In this document: one piece after another, positions 1-5,846 of the stretch
Layout of the letters: each line of letters begins with the position of its first letter
How positions within the stretch are numbered: the first letter of the stretch is position 1
DNA from: Rhodospirillales bacterium
Lineage (GTDB): Bacteria > Pseudomonadota > Alphaproteobacteria > UBA828
Direction: 5' to 3'
Assembly: GCA_026712885.1 (NCBI GenBank)
Contig: JAPOPO010000073.1
Span: forward strand, 1-5,846
DNA: 5,846 bases
Program-made: the position numbers and the translations under genes
The notes under the pieces: generated by a model
What the model was told of the DNA's origin: nothing
Databases searched by the model: none
What the model saw: the letters and a program-made list of their open reading frames with translations, nothing else

Positions 1-401
1 AGTTCGGCATGTCCGACGAGCTCGGGCCGCTCAGCTACAGCGAGAACGAGCAGGAAGTCTTCCTCGGCCACTCGATCACGCAGCAGAAGAACGTCTCCGA
101 GCAGACCGCGCACAAGATCGACCTCGAGGTCCGAAAGATCATCGACGAGGCGTACGGGCATGCGCGGGGAATTCTCTCCGACAACCTGGAATCGCTGCAT
201 CAGATCGCGAACGCGCTGCTCGAATACGAATCCCTCAACGGCGAGGAGATTTCGGCAGTCCTCAAGGGCGAATCGATCGTGCGGAAGGACGACGACGAGC
301 CTGTGGTGACGCAGGGGCGTCGCGGTACGGTGCCTTCCTCCAGCCGGCGCAAGGGCAAGACGCCGCCCGATCTCGAACCCCATCCGCAACCAGGTTCCTA
401 G
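1..401 (+). CDS. ftsH: ATP-dependent zinc metalloprotease FtsH, C-terminal fragment (5' end outside window)
   Basis: This is the last ~132 codons of FtsH, the inner-membrane AAA+ protease that degrades damaged membrane proteins and short-lived regulators. The reading frame is open from base 3 and runs through the left edge, so the Met codon at base 9 is internal (the frame reads FGMSDELGPLSY). Seen: the FtsH signatures MSDELGPLSY, EVFLGHS and QQKNVSEQTA, followed by the helical end of the protease domain and the LLEYESLNGEEI segment (residues ~70-81 counted from that Met). The AAA ATPase, the membrane segments and the HEXXH zinc site lie upstream and cannot be checked. The last ~40 residues are a polar, Arg/Lys/Pro-rich tail that looks disordered; such tails vary between FtsH proteins. 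The stop is TAG at 399-401, 16 bp before folP. Family assignment is firm because this C-terminal block is highly conserved. Confidence 0.96.
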   Translation, partial: FGMSDELGPLSYSENEQEVFLGHSITQQKNVSEQTAHKIDLEVRKIIDEAYGHARGILSDNLESLHQIANALLEYESLNGEEISAVLKGESIVRKDDDEPVVTQGRRGTVPSSSRRKGKTPPDLEPHPQPGS

Positions 402-417
402 TGGCGCCTGAGCCGTC

Positions 418-1536
418 ATGCCGGCGGCGGTACCTCTGACACAGACCGAGAGCGAAGACGCCGAAGGCGCGTTGGCAGAGCCGCGCGTGCGCAGCGTCTA
501 CCTGCGGCCCTGCAACCCGGTTCCCGGAGAGACCCTGGCATTCGATCTGGTGGATGTGCTGTTTCGGGGCATGCCTGCTCGTCGTCGCGTACGACTGCAG
601 CACGCCGTGCTTGCCCGCTGGGCCGAGAGGAACGCACCGGTCGCGGCCGACGAAATTGCACACCTCAGCTCGCGCTTGGCTCTCCCCCGCGGCCCGATCT
701 GCGGGCTCACGCTCGACCGGCCGCGCCTGATGGGCGTCCTCAACGTGACCCCGGACAGCTTCTCCGACGGCGGCGATTTCGCCGCCGAGGACGACGCGAT
801 CTCGCACGGCCGCGCCATGGCCGCAGCCGGTGCCGATATCGTCGACGTGGGCGGCGAATCGACCCGGCCCGGCTCTCGCGCGCCGAACGAGGCGGAAGAG
901 ATGCGCCGGGTGATCCCGGTGATTCACGCCCTCGCTGGCGACGGCCTTCTGGTCTCTGTCGACACCCGCCGCGCTACGGTGATGGAGGCCGCGCTTGCCG
1001 CGGGCGCGCGGATCGTGAACGACATGAGCGCCCTCCGCCATGACCCGGAAGCGCGCGCAGTCATCGCCCGGAACAAAGCGTGGGTCGTTCTCGCCCACAT
1101 GCAGGGAACGCCGGAGACCATGCAGCGAGAGCCCCGCTACGACGACGCGAGCCTCGATGTGTTCGATGCAATTGCGGCACATGTCAGCGCGGCCGAGGCT
1201 GCGGGAATCCAGCGCGGCAAGATCATCGTCGACCCGGGCATCGGCTTTGGCAAGACAGCCCGCCACAATCTGGAAATCCTGCGCGACCTTGCGCTGTTCC
1301 ACGGCCTAGGCTGTCCGCTGCTCGTCGGCGCATCGCGCAAGAGCTTCGTCGGCCGGCTCAGCGCCGGCGAGCCGCCCAAGCAACGGTTCCCCGGCTCCCT
1401 GGCGGCGGGGCTGCACGCGCTCGGCGAAGGCGCCCACATCCTGCGGGTTCATGACGTCACCGAAACTCGCCAGGCGCTCGCGATGTGGCGCGGCATTCGC
1501 GATCCGGAGGCGGCTGTGGCGGAGGTGCCCCGATGA
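418..1536 (+). CDS. folP: Dihydropteroate synthase
   Basis: Cytoplasmic enzyme that condenses p-aminobenzoate with hydroxymethyl-dihydropterin diphosphate to give dihydropteroate in folate synthesis; the sulfonamide target. It has 372 residues, about 90-100 more than the ~280 of E. coli FolP. Seen in order: NVTPDSFSDGG (109-119), GGESTRPG (145-152), SVDTR (180-184), the ND pair (201-202), HMQGTPETMQ (227-236), DPGIGFGK (272-279), GASRKSF (304-310) and RVHDV (343-347). These are the pterin, diphosphate and pABA site elements and all look intact. The extra N-terminal ~100 residues (core VYLRP at 27-31) resemble an extension I recall from alphaproteobacterial FolP; its function is unknown to me. 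An in-frame TGA at 409-411 rules out a start further upstream. There is no strong Shine-Dalgarno before 418, so a GTG start at 487 (24th codon) is possible. The gene lies 16 bp after ftsH and overlaps glmM by 4 bp (ATGA). It looks like the chromosomal housekeeping gene, not a mobile sul gene. Confidence 0.96.
   Translation: MPAAVPLTQTESEDAEGALAEPRVRSVYLRPCNPVPGETLAFDLVDVLFRGMPARRRVRLQHAVLARWAERNAPVAADEIAHLSSRLALPRGPICGLTLDRPRLMGVLNVTPDSFSDGGDFAAEDDAISHGRAMAAAGADIVDVGGESTRPGSRAPNEAEEMRRVIPVIHALAGDGLLVSVDTRRATVMEAALAAGARIVNDMSALRHDPEARAVIARNKAWVVLAHMQGTPETMQREPRYDDASLDVFDAIAAHVSAAEAAGIQRGKIIVDPGIGFGKTARHNLEILRDLALFHGLGCPLLVGASRKSFVGRLSAGEPPKQRFPGSLAAGLHALGEGAHILRVHDVTETRQALAMWRGIRDPEAAVAEVPR
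1521..1525 (+). promoter_or_regulatory. Shine-Dalgarno for glmM
   Basis: GGAGG lies inside the last codons of folP, 7 nt before the ATG at 1533. It decides the glmM start. The frame is open further upstream, including an ATG at 1485, but that earlier start would add 16 Gly/Arg-rich residues unlike the family and lie deeper inside folP. Confidence 0.75.
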
Positions 1537-2948
1537 GCCGCGCTGGCGGGAACAGCACTAACGAAGCGTCACGCACCTTGTTCGGAACCGACGGCATTCG
1601 CGGCATCGCCAACCAAGAGCCGATGACCGCCGAGACCGCGATAAGGGTCGGCGCAGCCGCCGGAAGCCTCTTCGTGCGCGGCGACCACAGGCACCGGGTC
1701 GTCATCGGCAAGGACACGCGGCTCTCCGGCTACCTCTTCGAGCCGGCGCTGACGGCTGGCTTCATTTCTGTGGGCATGGACGTGATTCTGGTGGGTCCCA
1801 TGCCGACGCCCGCCGTGGCAATGCTGACCCGCGCGCTCCGGGCCGATCTCGGCGTGATGATTTCCGCCTCCCACAACCTCTTCGCCGACAACGGCATCAA
1901 GCTGTTCGGGCCGGACGGCTACAAGCTTTCCGACGAGATGGAGGCGCGCATCGAGGCAACTGTCGATACCGGCGCGCACGGGCTGGCGGCGCCGAATGCG
2001 CTTGGGCGGGCGCGCCGCCTCGACGACGCCGAGGGCCGCTACATCGAGTTCGTCAAGAACAGCTTTCCACGGCCGCTCGGGCTCGAAGGCAGGCGTATCG
2101 CGATCGACTGCGCCCATGGGGCCGCTTACAAGGTGGCCCCAACCGTTCTATGGGAGCTGGGTGCCGAGGTGATCACCATCGGCGCCGAGCCCGACGGCTT
2201 CAACATCAACCAGGGTTGCGGCTCGACCGACACGGCCGCACTTGCCCGCACCGTGGTCGAACGCGGCGCGGATATCGGGATCGCGCTGGACGGGGACGCC
2301 GATCGGGTCGTGATCTGTGACGAGACTGGTGCGGCCATCGACGGCGATTACATTCTGGCGCTGATTGCGTCGAGCTGGGCGGACGCGGGGCGGCTTCGCG
2401 GCGGCGGCGTGGTCGCGACCGTCATGTCCAATCTGGGCCTGGAGCGCTACCTTGAGGGGATCGGCCTCACCCTGGAGCGCACCCGCGTCGGCGATCGATA
2501 TGTCGTCGAACACATGCGCGAGCGCGGGTGCAACCTGGGCGGCGAGCAGTCCGGCCATATCGTCATGAGCGACTATGCGACGACGGGCGATGGCTTGATG
2601 GCCTCGCTCCAGACCTTGGCGGCGCTCGCGGCGATGGGGCGTCGCGCGAGCGACGTGACTCGCCTCTTCGAGCCTGTCCCCCAGCTACTCCGCAACGTCC
2701 GAGTCGCCGACACCGGCGTGCTTGAAAGCGCGGAGGCCAAAGCGGCGATTGCGGACGGCCACGTGCGGCTCGGGAAGCGCGGCCGCCTGGTGATTCGCGC
2801 GTCCGGCACTGAGCCCGTCATTCGCGTGATGGCCGAAGGCGACGATGAAGCGCTGGTTATGGCGGTGGTCGGGGACGTCGCCGAAGCGGTGATCGCGGCG
2901 GCCGATGTAGACAACGCAGGGGAGCGCACCGGCGCGTCCGCGCAATGA
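1533..2948 (+). CDS. glmM: Phosphoglucosamine mutase
   Basis: Converts glucosamine-6-phosphate to glucosamine-1-phosphate on the route to UDP-GlcNAc, which feeds peptidoglycan and LPS. With the start at 1533 it has 471 residues, slightly longer than the usual ~445; the extra lies in ~10 N-terminal residues before FGTDGIRG (17-24) and a short acidic tail. Seen: the phosphoserine loop ISASHN (110-115; by family knowledge S113, before HN, carries the phosphate), the Mg-binding loop DGDADR (253-258), the sugar-binding GEQSGH (337-342) and the phosphate-binding RASGTEP (422-428). All four active-site loops of the alpha-D-phosphohexomutase family are intact. The SASHN form with GEQSGH and overall length favour GlmM over phosphomannomutase ManB. 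It overlaps folP upstream and thiD downstream by ATGA, so translation is probably coupled. The family's usual activation is autophosphorylation; nothing in the sequence suggests a glmS-type riboswitch here. Confidence 0.97.
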   Translation: MSRAGGNSTNEASRTLFGTDGIRGIANQEPMTAETAIRVGAAAGSLFVRGDHRHRVVIGKDTRLSGYLFEPALTAGFISVGMDVILVGPMPTPAVAMLTRALRADLGVMISASHNLFADNGIKLFGPDGYKLSDEMEARIEATVDTGAHGLAAPNALGRARRLDDAEGRYIEFVKNSFPRPLGLEGRRIAIDCAHGAAYKVAPTVLWELGAEVITIGAEPDGFNINQGCGSTDTAALARTVVERGADIGIALDGDADRVVICDETGAAIDGDYILALIASSWADAGRLRGGGVVATVMSNLGLERYLEGIGLTLERTRVGDRYVVEHMRERGCNLGGEQSGHIVMSDYATTGDGLMASLQTLAALAAMGRRASDVTRLFEPVPQLLRNVRVADTGVLESAEAKAAIADGHVRLGKRGRLVIRASGTEPVIRVMAEGDDEALVMAVVGDVAEAVIAAADVDNAGERTGASAQ

Positions 2949-3745
2949 AGGGCCGGGTGCTGATCGTCGCCGGCTCCGATTCGGGCGGCGGCGCTGGCAT
3001 CCAGGCCGACATCAAGACCGTGACCGCGCTCGGCGGCTACGCGGCGACAGCGATCACCGCGCTCACCGCCCAGGACACGAACACCGTTCACGGCGTCCAT
3101 CCGGTGCCGGCGGATTTCGTCGCCGAGCAGATGCGCGTCGTGCTGGCCGATATCGGCGCCGACTGCATCAAGACCGGGATGATCCACAGCGCGCCGATCA
3201 TCGAGGCAGTCGCCGCTGCTGCGGCCCGGCACGGCGAAGGCGTTCCCCTGGTGGTCGATCCCGTCCTCGTGGCCAAGGGCGGGGCCTCGCTGCTGGAGGA
3301 CTCGGCCATGCGCGCGCTCGAGACCACGCTCATCGGCCAGGCCGACCTCGTGACGCCCAATATTCCGGAGGCGGAGCGATTGACCGGACTAACCATAGCC
3401 AAGGTGGACGACATGGCCCGTGCAGCCGAACGCATTCATGAACTCGGCCCCAAGGCAGTCTTGGTGAAGGGCGGCCACCTCGAGTCGGACGCGATCACGG
3501 ACTTGCTGAGTCACGCCGGCGGGATCGAACGCTTCCACGCACAGAGGATCGAGAGCCGCCACACTCACGGCACCGGCTGCACTCTGGCCTCCGCCATCGC
3601 CACGGGCATCGCGCAGGGCATGGCACTGGTCGACGCCGTCGCGCGGGCTCGGCGTTATCTCAGGGCGGCGATCGAGGCGGCGCCGGGCCTGGGCGCCGGC
3701 CACGGCCCAGTCAATCACGGGGTGACGGTGACGCCCACGACATAG
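2945..3745 (+). CDS. thiD: Hydroxymethylpyrimidine/phosphomethylpyrimidine kinase
   Basis: Cytoplasmic ribokinase-fold kinase that phosphorylates HMP and then HMP-phosphate to HMP diphosphate, the pyrimidine half of thiamine. At 266 residues it is a normal single-domain ThiD, not fused to ThiE or TenA. Seen: the N-terminal substrate loop AGSDSGGGAGIQADIKT (9-25), TAQDT (41-45, in the usual TAQNT position), VDPVLVAKGG (104-113), TPNIPEAERLTG (137-148), VKGGH (174-178) and the anion-hole/catalytic motif HGTGCT (208-213) with C212. The start ATG overlaps the glmM stop. No good Shine-Dalgarno is at normal spacing (AGGGGAG at 2918-2924 is ~20 nt away), so initiation probably depends on ribosomes finishing glmM. 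No TPP riboswitch is visible or expected, since the gene sits inside an operon with no leader. A pyridoxal kinase (PdxK) is the main alternative, but the motifs fit ThiD better. Confidence 0.95.
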   Translation: MKGRVLIVAGSDSGGGAGIQADIKTVTALGGYAATAITALTAQDTNTVHGVHPVPADFVAEQMRVVLADIGADCIKTGMIHSAPIIEAVAAAAARHGEGVPLVVDPVLVAKGGASLLEDSAMRALETTLIGQADLVTPNIPEAERLTGLTIAKVDDMARAAERIHELGPKAVLVKGGHLESDAITDLLSHAGGIERFHAQRIESRHTHGTGCTLASAIATGIAQGMALVDAVARARRYLRAAIEAAPGLGAGHGPVNHGVTVTPTT

Positions 3746-3755
3746 ACGCCGCGAG

Positions 3756-3764
3756 CAAGCGCAA
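3756..3764 (+). promoter_or_regulatory. Possible Ada-box-like operator upstream of the ada-like gene
   Basis: The bases CAAGCGCAA match the E. coli Ada box AAAGCGCA at 7 of 8 positions, and agree with AAGCGCAA as I recall the E. coli ada promoter. The site is 58 bp upstream of the start codon, where an activator site could sit. Further down, TAGATT (3796-3801) could be a -10, with only a poor -35 (TGGCCG, 3773-3778) 17 bp before it, as in many activator-dependent promoters. A match this short can occur by chance in GC-rich DNA, and the protein lacks part of E. coli Ada, so this is a lead only. Confidence 0.25.
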
Positions 3765-3777
3765 CTATCGGGTGGCC

Positions 3778-3793
3778 GGGCGCTTTCGCGCTC
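3778..3793 (+). other. Short hairpin in the thiD / ada-like gap
   Basis: GGGCGC (3778-3783) and GCGCTC (3788-3793) can form a 6-bp stem (one G-U pair) closed by a TTTC loop, 32 bp after the thiD stop. No T-run follows (the next bases are CCTAGATTGG), so it does not qualify as a Rho-independent terminator. It may be a weak processing or attenuation element, or chance in GC-rich DNA. Confidence 0.25.
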
Positions 3794-3809
3794 CCTAGAT
3801 TGGCGGTTC

Positions 3810-3815
3810 AGGAGG
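3810..3815 (+). promoter_or_regulatory. Strong Shine-Dalgarno for the ada-like gene
   Basis: AGGAGG sits 6 nt before the ATG at 3822. It is the strongest ribosome binding site in the window and fixes the start of the AraC/methyltransferase gene. It also argues that this gene is translated independently of thiD. Confidence 0.8.
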
Positions 3816-3821
3816 GCCGCC

Positions 3822-4730
3822 ATGACATCCACATCCTCGGAAATCGCACAGAACGCGTGCGACTACGCCCGCATCGAAGCCGCAATTCTCTATCTGGAGG
3901 AGCACTTCCGCGATCAACCGAGGCTCGATGACGTGGCGCGGAATGTCGGCCTCAGCCCCCATCATTTCCAGCGCATGTTCCGCCGCTGGGCGGGCATCTC
4001 GCCCAAGCGTTTCGGCCAGTTCCTGACGCTGGACTACGCCAAGGCGCAGCTCGAAGCCTCCGCTTCGGTCCTCAATGCCGCCTATGACGCCGGCCTCTCC
4101 GGCCCCTCTCGGCTGCATGACCTCTTCGTCACCTACGAGGCGATGAGCCCCGGCGCCTTCAAGCAGGGCGGCGACGGCGTGGATATCTCATACGGCGTGC
4201 ACCCAAGCCCCTTCGGCTCTTGCTTTGTCGGACAGACCGAACGGGGCATCTGCGCCCTCGGCTTCGCCGACGACAGGAGCGATGCCTCAGCCGTCCGCGC
4301 TGAGTTCGTTCGTCGCTGGCCAGCGGCGCGCTTCCGCGAAGATCAGGCCGCAACCGAACCCGTCGTCGCGCGCATTTTCGACGGCCGGCAGGCGGCGGGA
4401 GCTGAACCGCTTCGGCTCGCGCTTTGCGGCACCAACTTCCAGCTCAAGGTGTGGGAGGCGCTGCTACGCATCCCGCCCGGACGCATCACTTCGTACCACG
4501 CGCTGGCCCAGGCCTTGGGACTGCCGCGCTCGGCCCGCGCGGTGGGCGGCGCCGTCGCCGCCAACCCGGTCTCGTATCTGATCCCCTGCCACCGGGTGAT
4601 CCGGCGCTCGGGCCGCATCTCGAATTACGAGTGGGGGCAGTCCCGCAAGCGCGTCATGCTGGGTTGGGAGGCGGCGCGCTTCGGATCGGACGATCCGGAC
4701 GCCGGGCAGGATCAGGCGCTTCCCGCCTGA
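3822..4730 (+). CDS. Ada-like AraC-family regulator / O6-methylguanine-DNA methyltransferase fusion (no N-terminal Ada zinc domain)
   Basis: Suicide DNA-repair enzyme that transfers alkyl groups from O6-alkylguanine to its own cysteine, joined to a DNA-binding domain. Seen: an AraC-type double helix-turn-helix at ~18-115 (first HTH LDDVARNVGLSPHHFQRMFR ~35-54, second ~83-114). A ribonuclease-H-like MGMT N-terminal domain follows at ~122-190 (GICALGFADD 142-151, closely like Ada). The catalytic domain spans ~203-285, with ARAVGGAV (arginine finger R239), NPV (248-250) and the active-site PCHRVI (255-260, acceptor C256). E. coli Ada is 354 residues; this 302-residue protein lacks the N-terminal four-cysteine zinc domain that repairs phosphotriesters and switches Ada on. 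The only other cysteines are C13, C134, C144 and C202, not arranged as that zinc site. The start follows AGGAGG. The 3' end overlaps the convergent molybdoenzyme gene by 19 bp. Repair function is near certain; a regulatory role and its trigger are inferred. Such proteins are often labelled ada or ogt. Confidence 0.93.
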   Translation: MTSTSSEIAQNACDYARIEAAILYLEEHFRDQPRLDDVARNVGLSPHHFQRMFRRWAGISPKRFGQFLTLDYAKAQLEASASVLNAAYDAGLSGPSRLHDLFVTYEAMSPGAFKQGGDGVDISYGVHPSPFGSCFVGQTERGICALGFADDRSDASAVRAEFVRRWPAARFREDQAATEPVVARIFDGRQAAGAEPLRLALCGTNFQLKVWEALLRIPPGRITSYHALAQALGLPRSARAVGGAVAANPVSYLIPCHRVIRRSGRISNYEWGQSRKRVMLGWEAARFGSDDPDAGQDQALPA

Positions 4731-4734
4731 GCCT
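4708..4734. terminator. Inverted repeat at the convergent gene ends, possible bidirectional terminator
   Basis: TCAGGCG (4712-4718) and CGCCTGA (4724-4730) are perfect inverse complements around a CTTCC loop. After one A/G mismatch, three more pairs (4708-4710 with 4732-4734) extend the stem to 10 bp. The core coincides exactly with the 19-bp overlap of the two convergent genes, from one stop codon to the other. Both transcripts would carry the hairpin at their ends. Neither side has a T-run, so it is not a classic intrinsic terminator; it could act as an RNA 3'-end stabiliser or aid termination in both directions. Confidence 0.4.
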
Positions 4735-5846
4735 CGCGGATGAGGGCGCGGAGCTTGCTGGGCGGCAGCGGCAGGCTGTCGATGGTGACGCCCAGGGGCT
4801 TGAGCGCGTCCTCGATGGCGGCCGCGATCGCCGGCGGGCCGCCCATGCGCCCGCCTTCGCCGCCGCCCTTCACACCGTACTCGGTGAAGGGGGACGGGGT
4901 CTCGACATGGCCGACGACGATATCGACCGGCGACTCCTTGATCGTCGGAATCAGGTAATCGGTCCAGAGCGCGGTGGTCAGCTGGCCGGCCTCGTCGTAG
5001 CTGAACTCCTCGAAAAGCGCCGTCCCGATGCCGTTCACCGTGCCGCCCCTGATGTGCCCCTCCAGCGTCATCGGGTTCACCATCGTGCCGCAGTCGTGCA
5101 CGGCCGCGTAATGGAGGAAATGCACCTGCCCGGTCTCGATATCCACCTCGACCACCGGGATATGACAGCTGTGGCCCATGATCGGGTAGAAGATTCCCAT
5201 GTGCCGCTCGTCGGGGTCGGGGAGCGTCGTCACCGGGTGGTCGTAGACGTAGGTCGCGTCGAGCCCGCTGGTGAGGTCGAGGTCGTCCGGCATGCTGAGC
5301 CGGTAGTAGTGTGCCTTGTCGGCCAGCTCGGCGATGCTCATCTTCATGTCGGGCACGCCTTTGACCTGCACCGCGCCGTCCTGAAGCGTGAGATCGCGGA
5401 CATCAGTCTCCATCAGATGGGCGGCGATTCGGAGCAGCTTCTCGCGGATCTTGCCGGCCGCGCCGACGATGGCACCGGTCACCATAACCGTGAAGCGGCT
5501 GCCGCCCGGCCCGGTCGAGTTGAGGCCCTGGTCGGTGTCCGAATAGGTGATCTCGATATCCGAAGGGTCGATGGTGAGCTGCTCGGCCAGCACCTGGGCC
5601 GCCACCGTCTCCGGGCTGTTGCCCCAGAAGGGCGAGTGCAGGGTGACGAAGGCCTTGCCGGTGGGGTCGATCTTGACCGAAACCCCGTCCGGGGAGCTGG
5701 TCCACTCGACGCCGGGCTCCAGGTTCCACAACCAGACCTCGGTGGCGCTGAAGACGCCCCGCTCCTGACAGGTGGCGACGCCGATGCCGATGTAGCGGCC
5801 CTCCTTGCGCGCCTCGGCCTGCTTCGCCCGCCAGCCGTCCACGTCG
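4712..5846 (-). CDS. Molybdopterin-binding large subunit of a xanthine dehydrogenase / CO dehydrogenase-like molybdenum hydroxylase, C-terminal fragment
   Basis: About 377 C-terminal residues of what is usually a ~750-800-residue subunit that carries the molybdenum cofactor and hydroxylates its substrate with water-derived oxygen. The frame is open through the right edge, so the GTG at 5842 is probably internal. Numbered from that codon, seen: GGSRFT (113-118), the HDCGTMVNP motif (249-257) followed by EGHIRGG (261-267), and GVKGGGEGG (323-331), where E329 fits the family's catalytic glutamate, then GPPAIAAAIEDAL (335-347). The DCG..NP/EG..GG region and GxKGxGE resemble CoxL-type subunits more than classical xanthine dehydrogenase. 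The substrate cannot be called: the N-terminal half, which holds the AYxCSFR or other active-site loop, is outside the window, as are any FAD and [2Fe-2S] subunit genes. The gene converges on the ada-like gene and ends 19 bp inside it. Confidence 0.92.
   Translation of the reverse strand, partial: DVDGWRAKQAEARKEGRYIGIGVATCQERGVFSATEVWLWNLEPGVEWTSSPDGVSVKIDPTGKAFVTLHSPFWGNSPETVAAQVLAEQLTIDPSDIEITYSDTDQGLNSTGPGGSRFTVMVTGAIVGAAGKIREKLLRIAAHLMETDVRDLTLQDGAVQVKGVPDMKMSIAELADKAHYYRLSMPDDLDLTSGLDATYVYDHPVTTLPDPDERHMGIFYPIMGHSCHIPVVEVDIETGQVHFLHYAAVHDCGTMVNPMTLEGHIRGGTVNGIGTALFEEFSYDEAGQLTTALWTDYLIPTIKESPVDIVVGHVETPSPFTEYGVKGGGEGGRMGGPPAIAAAIEDALKPLGVTIDSLPLPPSKLRALIREAQAGSA

Noticed and set aside
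262..1302. 346-residue open frame on the - strand opposite ftsH/folP
   Set aside because: It lies antisense to two firmly identified genes, has a low-complexity Arg/Ala/His-rich translation with no family motif, and long antisense frames are expected in such GC-rich coding DNA.
1485..1532. Upstream ATG in frame with glmM, adding 16 residues
   Set aside because: The added residues are Gly/Arg-rich and unlike GlmM, and the ATG at 1533 has a well-spaced GGAGG and the typical ATGA overlap with folP.
418..1536. Mobile sulfonamide-resistance (sul) gene
   Set aside because: The gene sits in the ftsH-folP-glmM housekeeping order, matches host-like composition, and no integron, transposon or repeat borders are visible.
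2573..3232. 219-residue - strand frame opposite glmM/thiD
   Set aside because: Fully antisense to two genes with intact catalytic motifs, no recognisable domain, and composition typical of a shadow frame.
3778..3795. Rho-independent terminator after thiD
   Set aside because: The stem is only 6 bp with a G-U pair and is not followed by a T-run, so it is listed only as a weak hairpin.
3389..3832. 147-residue - strand frame covering the thiD end and the intergenic gap
   Set aside because: Mostly antisense to thiD, no family motif, and its start lies within the ada-like gene; more likely chance than a gene.
1..5846. CRISPR arrays, tRNA/rRNA genes, insertion sequences, toxin-antitoxin or phage modules
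   Set aside because: No regularly spaced direct repeats, transposase or integrase frames, or structured RNA signatures were seen; nearly every base is accounted for by the six protein genes.

Overview
The window is a GC-rich, densely coded stretch of chromosomal housekeeping DNA, most likely from an alphaproteobacterium. Three things point there: the long N-terminal extension on the dihydropteroate synthase (resembling what I recall from alphaproteobacterial FolP proteins), the ftsH-folP-glmM gene order, and the strong G/C bias at third codon positions. The assignment is inference, because no rRNA or other taxonomic marker is present.

Left block (1-3745, all + strand): the 3' end of ftsH (membrane AAA+ protease) is followed 16 bp later by folP (folate synthesis), glmM (amino-sugar supply for peptidoglycan and LPS) and thiD (thiamine pyrimidine kinase). 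folP/glmM and glmM/thiD are each joined by a 4-base ATGA stop/start overlap, and no intergenic space is left for a separate promoter. The block reads as one polycistronic unit with probable translational coupling. ftsH-folP-glmM is an order also found in E. coli, where secG follows; here thiD takes that place.

Middle (3746-4730): a 76-bp gap holds a possible Ada-box-like element, a short weak hairpin and a strong Shine-Dalgarno. It precedes a 302-residue protein that joins an AraC-type DNA-binding domain to an O6-methylguanine-DNA methyltransferase. It resembles E. coli Ada without its N-terminal zinc/phosphotriester-repair domain.

Right block (4712-5846, - strand): the C-terminal half of a molybdenum-hydroxylase large subunit (xanthine dehydrogenase / CO dehydrogenase CoxL-like) converges on the Ada-like gene. 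The two genes overlap tail to tail by 19 bp, and those 19 bp form a perfect 7-bp-stem inverted repeat whose two ends are the two stop codons. This is the most distinctive piece of DNA architecture in the window.

I see no mobile elements, CRISPR arrays, tRNA or rRNA genes, and no clear novel multi-gene system. The genes are recognisable families in a mostly ordinary arrangement. The points worth a second look are the palindromic convergent overlap, the Ada-like protein without its methyl-sensor domain, and the possible operator upstream of it. No stretch over 300 bases lacks a gene.
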